A stretch of DNA of 64,000 nucleotides from Cystobasidium ongulense (Eukaryota; Basidiomycota; Cystobasidiomycetes; Cystobasidiales; Cystobasidiaceae), in contig BQUP01000002.1 of assembly GCA_022835595.1 (NCBI GenBank), forward strand, positions 1,350,534 through 1,414,533. The letters run 5' to 3'. The notes under the pieces were generated by a model. The model worked only from the letters and a program-made list of their open reading frames with translations. It had not been told where the DNA came from and did not search any database. How positions within the stretch are numbered: the first letter of the stretch is position 1; each line of letters opens with the position of its first letter. Made by a program: the position numbers and the translations under genes. This document shows positions 34,873 to 46,731 of the stretch, in pieces.

Positions 34873-37196
34873 TCAAGTAAAAGTCTCCCATAGTCTCTCA
34901 CTGACTTTCAATCCAATACTCTTAGCCAAACTTTCAATAAATTCTAATTCCAACATAGTAGAACATTTTAATTTTATTCCATCGGATTTATCAAATGGTG
35001 ATATTGTTATTATACCTGTATAAGAAGAAGAAGAAGAGGATGATGTAAAAGTTGGATAGGTAGATAGGGATGCTGATGATGATGTTTTCAATAATAGTTT
35101 TAAACTTGTTAGAGATGCGATCTGTCAATCAAATGGATGGTCAGCTCCTGCACTCTGCATTAGGAGATAGTTGATTGAGTGTGATAAACCAGAACTCACC
35201 TCTTGCAATATATCCTGACTCTTCGCTAACGATCTCAATTCAACAGGTAATATAGTTTCTGTAATAGCGATTAATCGTTCTAAAGGAAAAGGTTTGGGTC
35301 CTGACATTCTCTGTGGTAATATTGTATCCTTTCTCCTAATAGGTCCATTCACTTCATTCTCAATATTTATGTTATTACTGCGTTTATTCGGAGTTTTACG
35401 CATAGCACCACCTTTTTTCTTTCTTTTTGATAAAGCTAAATCATCCTCTTTAGTAGCTAACATTAAAACATCTTTTTTAGATGGATTTGAAGATGCTAAA
35501 AATGATGCTATTAGAATATATTTTGATAATATTGATAATGAATCATTTATATTATTGTTATTATTAGATTGCATTGAAGATGTTAAGATACCTGATTCGG
35601 TACGAGTACGTTTAGAAGGTGTAATACTATTGTAAGATGGAGAGAATCCAGCTAGTGGTGATCCGTTGATTGATGAATTGGCATAGAAAGCAGATGCAGA
35701 GGAAAATTTCTTCGGTGTACCTTGTGTAGAAGAGGCAGACGTAGAGGCTCGTGGCGCGATCTCCTCAAGTCCAGTATCGAAATCCTGCTCTTCGTCCATT
35801 TGCAAAGGGCGTAATCCTCCCAGACTCTCAATTTCGCGCGAGAGGACGTTCTTAAATAGAGCGACAAGACGGTTGATGTCCCCAGCTTGGACTGAAAAAG
35901 GAAAAGAGAGCGAGAGAGAGACGATCAGAGATATACAAGCTATTCGGAGTTTCAGAACGATAGAAGCCGATGCGAGACTCACCCGCACCTGTCTCGACAG
36001 GTCTACGCCAATCAAGCCATAATCTCTCCATAAGCCATAAATAATCCGATAATTCATCTCCTAGATATGGTTCGAAAGTTTGATGAATGAGGTCTGCTAA
36101 AGAGGTTAAAAGGGTTGTCTGCTGTTCTGAAGTAAGATTCGATGATGTTGGAAGATCTCGCGAACATGTGTTTAAAAGGTAATGAACAATGTCTAATACC
36201 GTATTCCATGGGATGGGAAGTAATCAGCTTAGTACGCATGCGCTATAAGATGTAAGAACAATCTGACACACACCTTGTCGCTTTAGGCTTGGAAGCTGTA
36301 ATGTAACGCCTGGCTCTGTCGCGCCGCGCTGCGGACGAAGGAGAAGCCACTCGCTTTGAGATGTCATGACAGGGACAATAGGTTTTCCAGTCTATTCATG
36401 GCAATGAGTAGTCAACAGTCAGGCGCTTTGTTCAAATAGTATATGTGAATGCTTCGCTACTCACAAGTTCAGCTATTCGCATAAAACTCGCTAACAAAGT
36501 ACTTTCATTCTGACCGACAGGTAGACTTTCAAGTTCGGGTATTCTCTCAGCATTGAGAAGAACGACAAAGCGGGGTTTGGGTAGCTGGTTTGATTGTGTC
36601 GTTCTTTCTAGTTCGTCTTGCTCCTCCTCGCCACCGAGGGTAAAGACGGTCTTTAGACCGTCGATGAAGGCGGAGAATGATTCATCTTTACGATCTATGA
36701 TTCCTAGCTTACTAGATGAAGTATTTTTGCTGTTTGAATGCTCAACAGCGCTGCTGTAATCCCAATTCAATTGCCATTCTCGACTCTGAGGGTCTTGCTG
36801 TATAGTATACCCTTCCATTCTCCCGTCCCAATTCAGCACACCACCAAGCGCGTTACTCCATTCTCCTCTCCCCCATCCTGATAAGCCATTCAGTATTCTC
36901 CCGTAGAGTGCTTTCGTAGACGCGACTTGTGCACAGTCTACGATCACTGCTTGTGGTAGGAGATCTTGTATGCAAGGTTGGGCAGAGCTTGAGCGAGCAT
37001 GAGCATCTGAAAGAGGTCCACTTCCAGGCAGAGCCGAGCGTATCATATCTCCCAAAAGGCAGACATTGGAAGATGCTTGCATGAACAGTGAACGCGGTGG
37101 ATGCGGCGTCTGCAGGAGGGCTTCCAGCGTGTTCTGCAAGTCGAGCAGACTCGGCATGGACAGGGCGGCGGTTCGAGGATCATCATGGTCATCCAT
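34873..37196 (-). CDS. ORC5: Origin recognition complex subunit 5
   Basis: ORC5 is an AAA+ subunit of the origin recognition complex. Five exons (36465-37196, 36274-36391, 35983-36192, 35200-35891, 34873-35121) give 666 residues. The N-terminal AAA+ part has FVVLLNAERIPEL in the Walker B position, but the expected Walker A P-loop is replaced (SLFMQASSNVCLLGDMIR). Middle exons give PIVPVMTSQSEW, DIVHYLLNTCSRDLP and WLMERLWLDWRRPVE. The C-terminal half has the family markers ILSKYILIASFLASSNPSK, SKRKKKGGAMRKTPNKR and GPKPFPLERLIAI, with long Ser/Asn-rich insertions, AT-rich codons and a run of Ser codons. The acceptor ttag before DIVHYL was chosen because upstream AGs break the frame. Head to head with the DUF952 gene (288 bp). 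Confidence 0.92.
35022..35038. repeat. (GAA)n run coding poly-Ser in ORC5
   Basis: Five AAG/GAA-type units on the + strand read on the minus strand as a run of Ser codons (TCT/TCC) in the last exon of ORC5. Confidence 0.75.
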
Positions 37197-37484
37197 GGTG
37201 CTTGCTACGCTGTCCAGACTGAGTTGGCCCTCGCTGCTGTCGTAGTATGGTCAGAGTGAAAGCATCGAGCTCGAGAGGTGTGTAGAATAGCCCGATCATC
37301 ACTTGCACACCACCGACATTGCAAGACTCGTCGAGCTTCTTTGCAATTCCGCCAACAGCCAGCTCGCAAGACAAGAAGCTTTTCATTGCAGACAACTCTG
37401 CGGCACATATCTCAAGGTCGCCCTCCCACCTGCATGCTCGGCAAGCTTCTCTCCCGCGTATTCGGCCCATCATCAGCATCCACA

Positions 37485-38068
37485 ATGTCTGGCGCACCCA
37501 ACCCTGCCCCGACCTACGTGTACAAGATTCTCGAGACTGCCGCTACAAACCCAAGATATCAGTTCCCCGTTCCTATTCCTGCGTGAGTGTCCTCACTTCA
37601 TGGCTATGCTGTGGTGCCAAATAATAATCTGACCACGTCACGCATGTACGCCACGTATATAGCTCTCACCGGTTCCGTGTAAGTTGGGTCCTTATGACCT
37701 CCCAAAGAGATTGTTACAAGCTGATTAAAGTACGTATTCGTAATTAGGACACACCTCTGGACGAAAAGGATGGATTCGTACACATGAGTACCTCGAAACA
37801 GGTCCCGGCCACACTGAACCGCTTCTTCGCGGATCAAGACGAAGTTGTCCTGCTCCGAATGGACTACAAACGACTTGCAGGATGGAAAGACGTTCGTTGG
37901 GAAGGAACAACTTCTGGACAAACTTTCCCTCATCTCTACGGCTATGGTATAGAAGGTGAAATGGTAGACTCGTTCAAAGAGGTAAAGCGTGGGAAAGATG
38001 GTGAAAAACTTACTGGATGGGATGAAGCTCTGAGCAAGCTCGAGCAGGAAGGTTGGTTGGTCTATTAA
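37485..38068 (+). CDS. DUF952 domain protein (144 aa)
   Basis: DUF952 proteins are small cytosolic proteins of unknown function found in bacteria and fungi. Three exons (37485-37582, 37663-37678, 37748-38068) give 144 residues. The first exon MSGAPNPAPTYVYKILETAA starts with the typical YKIL strand. The third exon has TPLDEKDGFVHMSTSKQVPA, the family signature (D-GF-H-ST), and later LRMDYKRL, WEGTTSGQTFPHLYG and WDEALSKLEQEGW. The middle exon is only 16 nt (A S H R F R across the joins). Good length and motif match. Confidence 0.88.
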
Positions 38069-38551
38069 AGATCTAGAGAAAGGGCATAGGCTTGTAGATC
38101 CGGGTCTACATGTTATAGTATATTTGGCAGAAACACGAATGCCTTTATTTTAGCTGAACTTTTACAGTACATCTTGCTGACGTGACTGGCCGACCTCTAT
38201 GTTTAACTAAGTTCAGATACTAAGGGAAGATGAAGCCTAGACCATCCACTCGAGAAGTCGATTTTCCCACGCTTGGCTTCAAACTCCGAGCTGTACAAAG
38301 GAACTGACATGTCCGGTGCATGTTGCTGGGAATATGACAGAAGTAAACGGATCAAGCCGGCGGCTTTCGTGATGCCACACATACGTTCTCAACAAAGTAA
38401 TTTCCTTGCTCTCAGCAAATGGCAAGACACAGCAAAGCAACGTTGAATCATTGTCCTCTCCTCTTGCTCAACTGTTCCACAGCTCTAAGAGAGAGGAATA
38501 AACGGTTTACAGAACATAAAACTTCCTCGATACACCCTACGATCGTCAAGC
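38069..38551. other. Intergenic between DUF952 and the 376-aa gene
   Basis: About 480 bases. Left part is the DUF952 3' UTR, right part the promoter of the next gene. No gene or repeat seen. Confidence 0.5.
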
Positions 38552-39972
38552 ATGTCAAATTCCACCCTATCCGCTGCTGGCTATGAGTCAGACGATACCG
38601 GTCCGGTGCTCAGTCCTAGCAGAAGACGAGCACTGGTCGTATACTCGTCAGACGAAGAGGAGGAGGAGGAGCACGAGCGATTCAGTACGCCATCTACTGA
38701 ACTCGACGGAGAAGACGACCACCAGAACACCACTAGATCTTCATCTTCATCTCCGACTACTTCTTTATCGGCGCTCAGCTCGCTAAGCGATGATGAGGGT
38801 TCTATCAGTGGCGCTGGCAGCGATACCTCCACCAATTCTGAAGACCATGATGGCACCCTTGATTTCGTAGAGGGAGTGGATTGGGACGTAAAGAACCATT
38901 ATATCCGACATTATGGTTACAGGGAGCGTCTGGAAGAAGTTGAGATTGTAGGTCTTGCTTTTTCGATCTTCCTGCCTTAGCCAAACTTGACGCACGCCGG
39001 GACAATGATTCTGATTTGATCCGTTTCCTCTGCTCAGAGCAAAACCGGACAAAAGATATTGAATCTTCTAGTTGCCAACAAGAGCTTTCGCTTTCGATTC
39101 TCTCGAAACAACGCTGAACTCGCTGTCGGCATCTTGGATAAAATCGAAGTCGTCTACCTACCTGGCTCACGTCAAGACAAGCGACGTATGCTAAAAGTAA
39201 GGAAAGCTATACTCCTTGCCCATCCACCATTTCTTTTATCACCCAACTTACTTTGGGGCACAAGAATGCAATCCTTAGATACATCAGAGGAAGACTTACC
39301 CACATCAATCGACGCGCTCAGGACAACGCATGGAACCATTACGCTGTCCACTGGTGTTTCTCAGATGAGGGCCTAAATTGGATGAAGATGCAAGTCAACA
39401 CTCTCTCTTTAATCAAATGTTGTAATTCTATGCTAATTATTCTTATGAATTCTTGCTCTACAGGCTGAGAAGAATGCCTTGGAATGGCAGCGCAGCTAGC
39501 TTAGAAGGTATTCCACCTATCAATATCGACATAGACATTAGCGCAGAGACGCAAGCAGATTGGACCTCCAAAGAGGCCGTGAGAACCGTCTTGAAGGAAG
39601 TATTGCACGCAGTGAATGCAGACGAGATCTGTGGCGACGGAGAGCTTAGAAGCGTTTGGGCCAAGGTCGCTCAAATGCAAACACTGCATCTTGTCAAACA
39701 TCAATGTGGAGTAATCTTCACCTTGACTAGAGCTAAGATACCCAGCGACGTAAATGAGATCGAGCGTGCTATCGCCAAGTTCACAACGGTATGTTCTGTT
39801 GCTTTTCCCTCAACTTAAGAAGAGACTAATTGATTGACTTCGGCAGATCAAGCAAGGTCGTCCTGCAATCTTGACGGCAGAGTTTTTCGAAAATTTAGAT
39901 GGACGAATTAGACAAATCCTCGAAGAGCATGACGTTGCGGAAGACTCCTTCCCAAACCTCAACTTTGCATGA
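38552..39972 (+). CDS. Unknown 376-aa acidic protein
   Basis: I do not recognise a family. Five exons (38552-38947, 39038-39196, 39265-39389, 39464-39788, 39847-39972) give 376 residues. The first 110 residues are Ser/Asp/Glu-rich and likely disordered. A helical basic part follows (NHYIRHYGYRERLEEVEISK, ILNLLVANKSFRFRFSRNNA, LDKIEVVYLPGSRQDKRRML), then RRAQDNAWNHYAVHWCFSDE. The C-terminal exons (TVLKEVLHAVNADEICGDGE, LHLVKHQCGVIFTLTRAKIP, AILTAEFFENLDGRIRQILE) look like a folded helical domain. The third intron appears to use a GC donor (gcaagt at 39390), because the usual GT reading leads to a stop. Function unknown. Confidence 0.72.
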
Positions 39973-40631
39973 AGCGATGCTTAAATACCTCTCGAAAACA
40001 AGTGCCGTCTGAAGTGGTTAAAGTGGTCGAAGTGGTTGGAAGTATAATCCTGGAAGAAACCAGTACAAACGTGAAGCTAGTCAGAAAAGTAATGCCTGGA
40101 GCCCTACTCTAAACATTCGAGAAATATCAATGAAACTATCGTGTCGTTATCCGTAAGAAGTCTCAGCGATTGTAGTTGCAGATAGTTATAAATAAAGAGC
40201 TGTGCTCGTCCATTGGCCAGTACCAGGCTTGACTTGTGAGGTCACGGTAGGTAGCTGGGATCACATCGAGGGTGGCCTCCAGAACGCAAAAGTAACAAAG
40301 CTACTTGTAGCAGTAAATGAGAAGACGTGCTTATTTCTAATGCCTTTTGGTTTCTGCGTTCATTATGTTCGCTTACTCCAACTCCAGTTTACTTCAAATC
40401 GTCAGCTCTGTTAGCGGACCGAGCAGCAGCAGCAGCAGCAGCATTGCAGCCCGGAGTGGGTAATGCATATGCACGGCTGCTGGCTGGTCAATACTTTGTA
40501 TTCAAAGAGAGCGACGTACAGTCCGCCTGACGTTCCACATGAAGAGCTGGTGTCCTGCAGAGTGACGGCGGGCAGCTGCTGGAGCCACGATATCCGCATG
40601 ATACCTTGGACTTAGCCGCAACCCGAGCTTC
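39973..40631. other. Intergenic upstream of the F-box gene
   Basis: About 660 bases with the 3' UTR of the 376-aa gene and the F-box promoter, and a (GCA)n run at 40432-40443. Frames here are short and not protein-like. Confidence 0.5.
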
Positions 40632-41664
40632 ATGCACAGCAGCATGCAGACCACCAAGGTAGGCATGATACTTGTGTCATAGAAGGCTGTCATTTGAGCT
40701 ATACGTTGTCAGCAGACTCCTCCCCTCTTTCGGCTACCCGATGAGGTCCTAGCCGAGATCATCGTTCAATGTGGACCTCGTTCATCAATCAGTCTCGCGC
40801 AAACGTGTCATCGAATGCACAACATACACACATCTAACTCCACGTGGAAGCGCTTCCTCGAGCTGTACGACTACCCAGATAATGGCGAGATCCCAGCTGC
40901 ACATGCCAAAGAGACAGCTATCAGCCATTACTGTCGTTCTTGTGACTGTGAGAAGCTCTTGCTTCGAATAGAGTTGGTTACATGCTTGTTCATGCTTTCA
41001 TTTGTCCGTCCTGACAGCTATAAAGAGCGGCATCCAGATGTTCTACACTGGAAGCGTCTGCATTGCTTGCGAATATCGAAACCCAGACAACCAGGTATGG
41101 CTCGACTCGCCTGCTGCTTAAGAAGCCCTTCAAACAGAAGAAATCAGTTTATTCACCATTGAAACTTCTGCAGCAACGCCATTTCTACTGTCAGAGCCGG
41201 TTCAATCGTACCAGGTTCGGGCATAAACCGCTTGCAAGCGGCCCATTATAAGACGACACAATCAACTAACCCTTCGTAGGCAAGGCCAAATCTCAGACAA
41301 GTATCGACTGCAACCTGCAGTGGTTGACTCTCATTACGCACGTTGTAGCACAAAGCAAAGGAAGTACAAATACAACGACAATGCATCGCTTTTAGCAACC
41401 TTTCACCACATTATATACGTTATTACTTCTGTTGTTGATAAATTCGTAAACATCTTCTCCTACGCCCATTCGGCATTGCATTTGCTGCACAAGTCCAATT
41501 CAAGCCTAGACTTCAGTATACCATCACTCTCCCTCATCCGCTTCCATAACGGCTTCTACCTCTTTCGCTTGCATGAATACAAGTACAGCATCGATATCGG
41601 CAAGATTGTTGATTTGGTAAGAATTGCCACGAGGAATAAGAAAGAAACCGCCTTTTGCTACTGA
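40632..41664 (+). CDS. F-box protein with a CxxC...CxxC segment; 3' end uncertain
   Basis: Likely a substrate adaptor of an SCF ubiquitin ligase. Exons 40632-40658, 40716-40947, 41018-41094 and 41138-41214 join in frame, and a fifth starts at 41280. The product opens MHSSMQTTK then TPPLFRLPDEVLAEIIVQCG and SISLAQTCHRMHNI, a classical F-box. After it, YCRSCDS and VCIACEYRNPDNQ form two CxxC pairs 16 residues apart, perhaps a zinc site. The fifth exon reads QGQISDKYRLQPAVVDSHYA and remains open to 41664, but the last part would run antisense over the CENP-C coding end, so the true stop is probably earlier. Substrate unknown. Confidence 0.6.
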
Positions 41665-44376
41665 AAATTCAGTACGATGTACCAGTACACGAACTGCACC
41701 TTGATGGCAGAAGAGTACCTGTGATGTAGCCAACGACCAGCTTCAGTTATAAACTCAATGCTAAGCAAAGTGAATGCGTATTTTGTGCTTACGTAGGTAT
41801 TATCCTTGGAGGGTTTCAAAGGTTTCTTTTCCCCAGGCGGAATGACAAGCAAGCCAGCGCCCAGAAACTCGCCATCTGTAAAGACACGCTGAAAGCGATA
41901 ACCGTGTTTCGTTGCTTTTGGGTCCAGCATAGTCGATGTGAAAGCGACGCCTGTTTTCAGATATCGACATAGTCAGTATTGCGAGATCTTGCATTCAAAA
42001 TGTACAATCTCAAGAGTGAAAAAACTCACGCCTTTGCATTTCTTTCCCGTCAACGTAATCCCAAACGATTCCATCTGGGTCAGTTTCCTGATCCCATTTA
42101 GCCCAATCTTGATCTATACCCTGTCCAGGCCCTTCATCTTCATTATCAGTAGCCACGGAAACGCTCCTAGTTTTCGCCCGTTTGTTAGGTCCCTGACTGA
42201 TTGATCGTGACCGCTTATGCTTATTGACGAGAGATTTGACAGGTGGTTTCGGTCTATCTGCGATGCCGACTTTTTCATAGTATGCAGCTCCAGAAGGTGA
42301 ATCGATTCGTTGATATATAACATGTTCATTCCGCCAGAATGCAACTGGACTAGTTCTATCTCGTCTAGAGCGTCGCACTCCATCTGGATGTTCAACCACC
42401 CTCTTTGTATACTTCTTCCGTGGCTTCTCAGACTGTTGCCGCTGTTTTTGCTGCTGCTTGGAGGGTTTCCCGTTGGCACGTATCGGTGAATGATCATCTA
42501 CATCTTCGATATGTCCAGAGTCATTCGCTGCTGCCTTGTCTCTTTGCTTGTTCTTTACGCTTAATGGAGGCGGGAGCTCATCCGAGACATTTGACGAATC
42601 ATCATCATCATCATATTCATCTGGCTGGACAGTGTAGGCATCTCTTCGGTCGTCGTCGTCTTCACTTTCCTCCTCCTGCTCCTCATCACGATCATCAATG
42701 TATTGCCGACTGCCACCGGCTGCTTGAGGTTGTTCGTCATCCGAGTAGTATTGCTGCTGATTTGGCTCTTGATCGTATCCATTGTCCGGTGGGCCCTGGT
42801 CATATACCTGGTCTGCCGGGAATTCTCCATCGTCTTCGTACGCAGGTTCAAAGCCACCTTGATCATCACCATCGTCATCGTCATATTCCTGCTCTACTCG
42901 AGCAGTAGTATCTGCACGAGATCTCTCCTGCAATTCAGAACTCGGTGGGGCAAAGAGACTTTCTCTACCCTTCCCTTTTCCATCAAAGACAGGAGACGAT
43001 GAAGGCTGACCATGATTTAAGCCAGATTGGACACTACTTCTCCTCCGTTTAGCTTGTGCAGAGCGCGTGAGACTACTTTGGATCGCTTCATTCTCCTCGT
43101 CTGTTGACGTTGGGTCTTCTAAAGCTGGCAGGCGTTGCCTAGAGGTAGAAGCGACGGCGTTACGACTTTGTCGAGGCGTTCCAGATATTGATGGAGAGGA
43201 ACGTTGCATGCGCGAAGGCGAGGGAACGACATCGTAAATATCGGATCGTGTCGATAAGCGACTTCTGGTAGGGTGTGGAACTGGAATATCATCGATAGTA
43301 CGGTTACTCTTGTTGAAGAAAGAGCCTGCAGCAAAGACGATGCAATGTAAGACTTAGCATAGGCTACTTGATAGCTCAATAGAAAAGATAGACTTACTGC
43401 CTTCTAGGGACATTGTCTTTGTACCTCCATCATCTTCTGCGTATATATCATACTCATCCTGTTCGACCACGGTTATTTCACCTGCGTAAATGTCCGAGCG
43501 CCCGCTTTGACGCCGCCCGCGATGTACCGACGAGACACCTGTGATGTTATTGCGAGAGTACTCCTCCTCTTCATAGTCCTGCTCTGGCCCACGGGAAGCG
43601 TCTCCTCCATCGTTCTCGTATCTCTGCTCCTCTTCATCACTCGCTAATGCTCTCGAGGTGGCGTTTGAGATTCTGCCCCGGCCTGCATAAGCAGCGGTCT
43701 GATCTAGCTCCTCGTCGTGGTCGTCTTCCTCATACTCCTCTTGCTCTTCCAAGATTTGAGATATGCGTTTTGCTCGCTGCAATGGAGGTATACTAGCAGG
43801 ACTCCCAGCGAAGAATGCATCCATGTCTTCCATTCCATCCGAAGTTCGAGCTATCCGGCCGTTTGGTGCGATAGGCATGCCTGTTTTGCTGTCAACAATG
43901 AACACATGACAAGCACGTACATTAATTCTGCTCTCTTTCCTTCGTAGATGCGGTTAAAATGACACTCACCGTCCTCTAACCCCAATCTCGTGCGTAACAT
44001 CGGGCCGACGTTGATGCCTTTTGCTGGCGCTGGACAAGAGGTGTTGCTGCGACTCGCTGTTCCTAGAGTATGCCTGTGAAGGTCCAGCAGACAAAGATGG
44101 CATTTGCATGCGGTTCTTGCTTTTCGGAGAGGCTGCAGCCGGACTCTTGAAGAATGCGTCTGGATCCTCGAAGCCATCTTGAGTCAGTGGAACGTCGCCC
44201 TGCCTAGGCATGGCCGCTCCAGTCCGCCTGTGTGACGAACCAAGCATCAGCATGTGTACACAAGCGCACCAATCAACCCTCATCCTGTCTGGATAGACTG
44301 CTTCAACTCACCTGCCCCTCTCGCCCAGCGCCGCTGTGACGGCCTCTCTGGGCGCACGCTCATGCCGGTGAGCCAT
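41524..44376 (-). CDS. MIF2: Centromere protein CENP-C/Mif2
   Basis: Mif2/CENP-C binds the CENP-A nucleosome and recruits the Mis12/MIND complex at the inner kinetochore. Six exons (44312-44376, 43970-44227, 43398-43888, 42030-43325, 41793-41950, 41524-41718) give 820 residues. The N-terminus has a Mif2-type MIND-binding motif twice (GERGRRTG...DGFEDPDAFF and GVRGRKTG...DGM EDMDAFF). A long acidic disordered middle follows. The CENP-C motif is GVRRSRRDRTSPVAFWRNEH. The C-terminal cupin dimerisation domain reads YRFQRVFTDGEFLGAGLLVI, VLFCHQGAVRVLVHRTEFSV and GGFFLIPRGNSYQINN. All exon lengths add to an open frame. Start MAHRHERAPREA lies in a short first exon. Converges with the F-box gene. 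Confidence 0.95.
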
Positions 44377-44811
44377 GCGGCGGCCAGGGAGGGCTTGAAG
44401 GTGCTATCTTGTCCTATGTTGCTGGAAGTATGATGTCTTCTGCTCCTCCTTCGCTCGTATACAACTATTCTCCAACTCTGCCTTCGATTGCCTTTTGTGC
44501 AAGAACGCGAGCAAGTGGCTCGAACAACAAAACGAGCTGATAGCTTTGATCGATGATGGGAAAGCCGTGGATAAACTGAAGAGTAGGCAATTATTGTGTG
44601 TTATTCCCATGGTATGAAGGCAACAGGGTGCAAATGGCCACTCATGCATGTCCGCTTCTGTCCCGCAACTGAACTTCTCGTGCTTTGCTTTGTCAGGCAC
44701 CATTCACGGCTTAGGTAACCACAAGTAGACGACTTCATTGCTATAGTCAATGTATGCTAGCGAAACTACAATGTGCTGGCGTCACTATATCCTGAGTATG
44801 TATAGCCAGAC
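44377..44811. other. Intergenic, CENP-C promoter and SDR 3' side
   Basis: About 430 bases between two minus-strand genes. One frame at 44404-44703 has no family resemblance. No other signal seen. Confidence 0.5.
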
Positions 44812-46046
44812 CTAGCCTCGTCCTATCCAGGAAGGCATATTCGTAGCCATGCTAGAGGCGCCAAGCAAGGACAATCAGTAAGGCTTAATTCAGTCATTAG
44901 AGGCGGTCCACAAAAACACTTACATGGTATGCGACAAGACATTCGTATCCAGAGGCAGACTCGCCATGTAGACGATAGAGCTGGCGACGTGCTTGGGGTC
45001 AAAGACAGGTTCTTGCTTGATTGTCCCGTCAGCTTGGGGTAGGCCAGCACTTCCTCTGCTGCCCATCGCGGTAGCAGCGTTGCCTGGTAGTATTATACTA
45101 TCAGCTACTTATTAGTCGGTTCCGTATGAGGAAGAGTCTCACCAATATCGATTTGCGAGACAGCAATACTGTATTTCCTGCCATCGAGTGCGGCAGTCTG
45201 AGAGAAGGCAGTAAGGATTGACTACATCAGCAATCCCCCCTACACTGTAATTTAAAGGCGAGGCCCAGAAGATCATGAACGCACCTTCGTTAAACCAGTA
45301 ATTCCATGCTTGGCGGAAGTATAAGCGGCCGAACCAGGTCGTGGCGTGACAGCTGATATGCTTCCGTTGTTAATGATGCGACCACCTTGAGGTGATTGCT
45401 TCTTCATTTGTATAAAGGCATGCTTGATACAATTGAAAGGTGCCGTGAGATTGATAGCTATTGTTTTTTCGAAATCTTCTAGGTTGACTTCTTCGAATGA
45501 TGGGGCGCCGATGGACATGCCGGCATTCTATCACGAGACAAGCGGAATTTAGTGTCGTTGCTCTGCGCAAGGAAGCGTTGGGAGGGCGAACGAACATTGA
45601 AAACGAGGTCAACACGGCCTAATGTGAATGCGCGTTAGTTCAGTCCGGAAATCGTTATTGAAATTGAGACATCCGTCAGACTCACCGAACTTGTCTACTG
45701 TCTCTTTGAAGAGGTTCTCGACGAATCCAGGGCTGGTCTGGTTTTCATATACAAGGTCAATCTTACCTAGAGTCGCAATAGGTCTCCTGCCTAGCCGCTC
45801 ACCAAGTCACCCGGAACAACAAGGCTCTTTTCGATTTCCGAAGCCGTCTCTTTCAGTTTTGCTTCATCGCGAGCAGTGATGACGACAGTCCAGCCTTCTT
45901 TGCCGAGTGCAATGGCACTTGCTTTTCCAATGCCTGCAGTGGTATTGAGGTCAGCTTGTTCTGGACAGACTGGCCGGCAATAGATCAACCCCGCACTCAC
46001 CTGCGCTGGCACCGGTGACAATGGCGACTCCCTTGCTTTCGGACAT
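44812..46046 (-). CDS. Short-chain dehydrogenase/reductase
   Basis: A classical SDR using NAD(P)H; the substrate is not evident. Eight exons (46001-46046, 45803-45933, 45686-45761, 45596-45618, 45285-45527, 45143-45221, 44924-45083, 44812-44851) give 265 residues, the normal SDR length. The cofactor motif TGASAGIGKASA spans the first intron. Other hallmarks: VVITARDEAKL, NNAGM (again split by an intron), GRIINNGSISAVTPRPGS with the catalytic Ser, and YTSAKHGITG with the YxxxK pair. The C-terminus ends SWIGRG. One exon is only 23 nt. The third exon uses an unusual gtaag-type 3' end (acceptor ...aggtaag) to stay in frame; an alternative AG 4 nt upstream shifts the frame. Confidence 0.9.
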
Positions 46047-46731
46047 GGTTGCGAGTGCGATTAGGGAAGAGGTGTGATGGCGAGGTCTGCAGAGCAATCA
46101 GTGGAACCAGAGCGAATGTCTGCCGTGTTGAGAGAGCATAGTATTGAAGCCCGGCTATTAACGGCGGGCGATCAAGGCCGCGACTTGCAGAAAGAAACGT
46201 GCCGCTTGTCCTGCGTGAGCCGTCGAGCATAGCCTGCCTCTTTCATCGTTCATCGTATGGATAATACTGAAGGGTCTCGATAGGTTGTGTATCCGTCTTC
46301 AGTCTGTAGCTTCTGTGAGTCGGAGCTTGGCTTGATGCTGTTAGAGCACGTGTTCGGCAAGCCCGGCAACGACGTCGACAGCTATAGAGCTACAAGCTCG
46401 ACAAGGCCATACACGGATGTTCAGGTATTGATGATAACTATCCTCACCTATCGCACATGTACTCAACAAGCTCTGAATCAGTCTACAGCCTCGTCACTCG
46501 CTGCAGAACTCTGCCATTCCTCCACCACGTCAGTTATATCAATAGCACTCCGCTATATGCGTAGAAATTGATATTTATAGGATTCATATACTTCCTTCCT
46601 ACGTAATTCGGACAGGAAGGGAAGGAAGGGCAATGGCTTTGTAAAAGGCCAGCCAGCTCTCCTCTCTTCTGCTTTCCTCCACTCGCACTCCTCAGGTCGC
46701 TCTACTCGCTCCATCACCCACACTCACAGGC
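46047..46731. other. Intergenic between divergent SDR and APP1-like genes
   Basis: About 680 bases. It holds both promoters. A CACGTG palindrome lies near 46348 and the right part has ggaagg repeats (46614-46630). Frames here are short and unconvincing. Confidence 0.5.

Noticed and set aside
40815-41162. 115-aa read-through frame after the F-box
   Set aside because: It reads through a good intron (gtgaga...ctgacag); splicing gives the more protein-like CxxC segment.
42405-42908. 167-aa His-rich plus-strand frame
   Set aside because: Antisense to the Asp/Glu-rich middle of CENP-C (GAT/GAC complement gives ATC/GTC and His codons).
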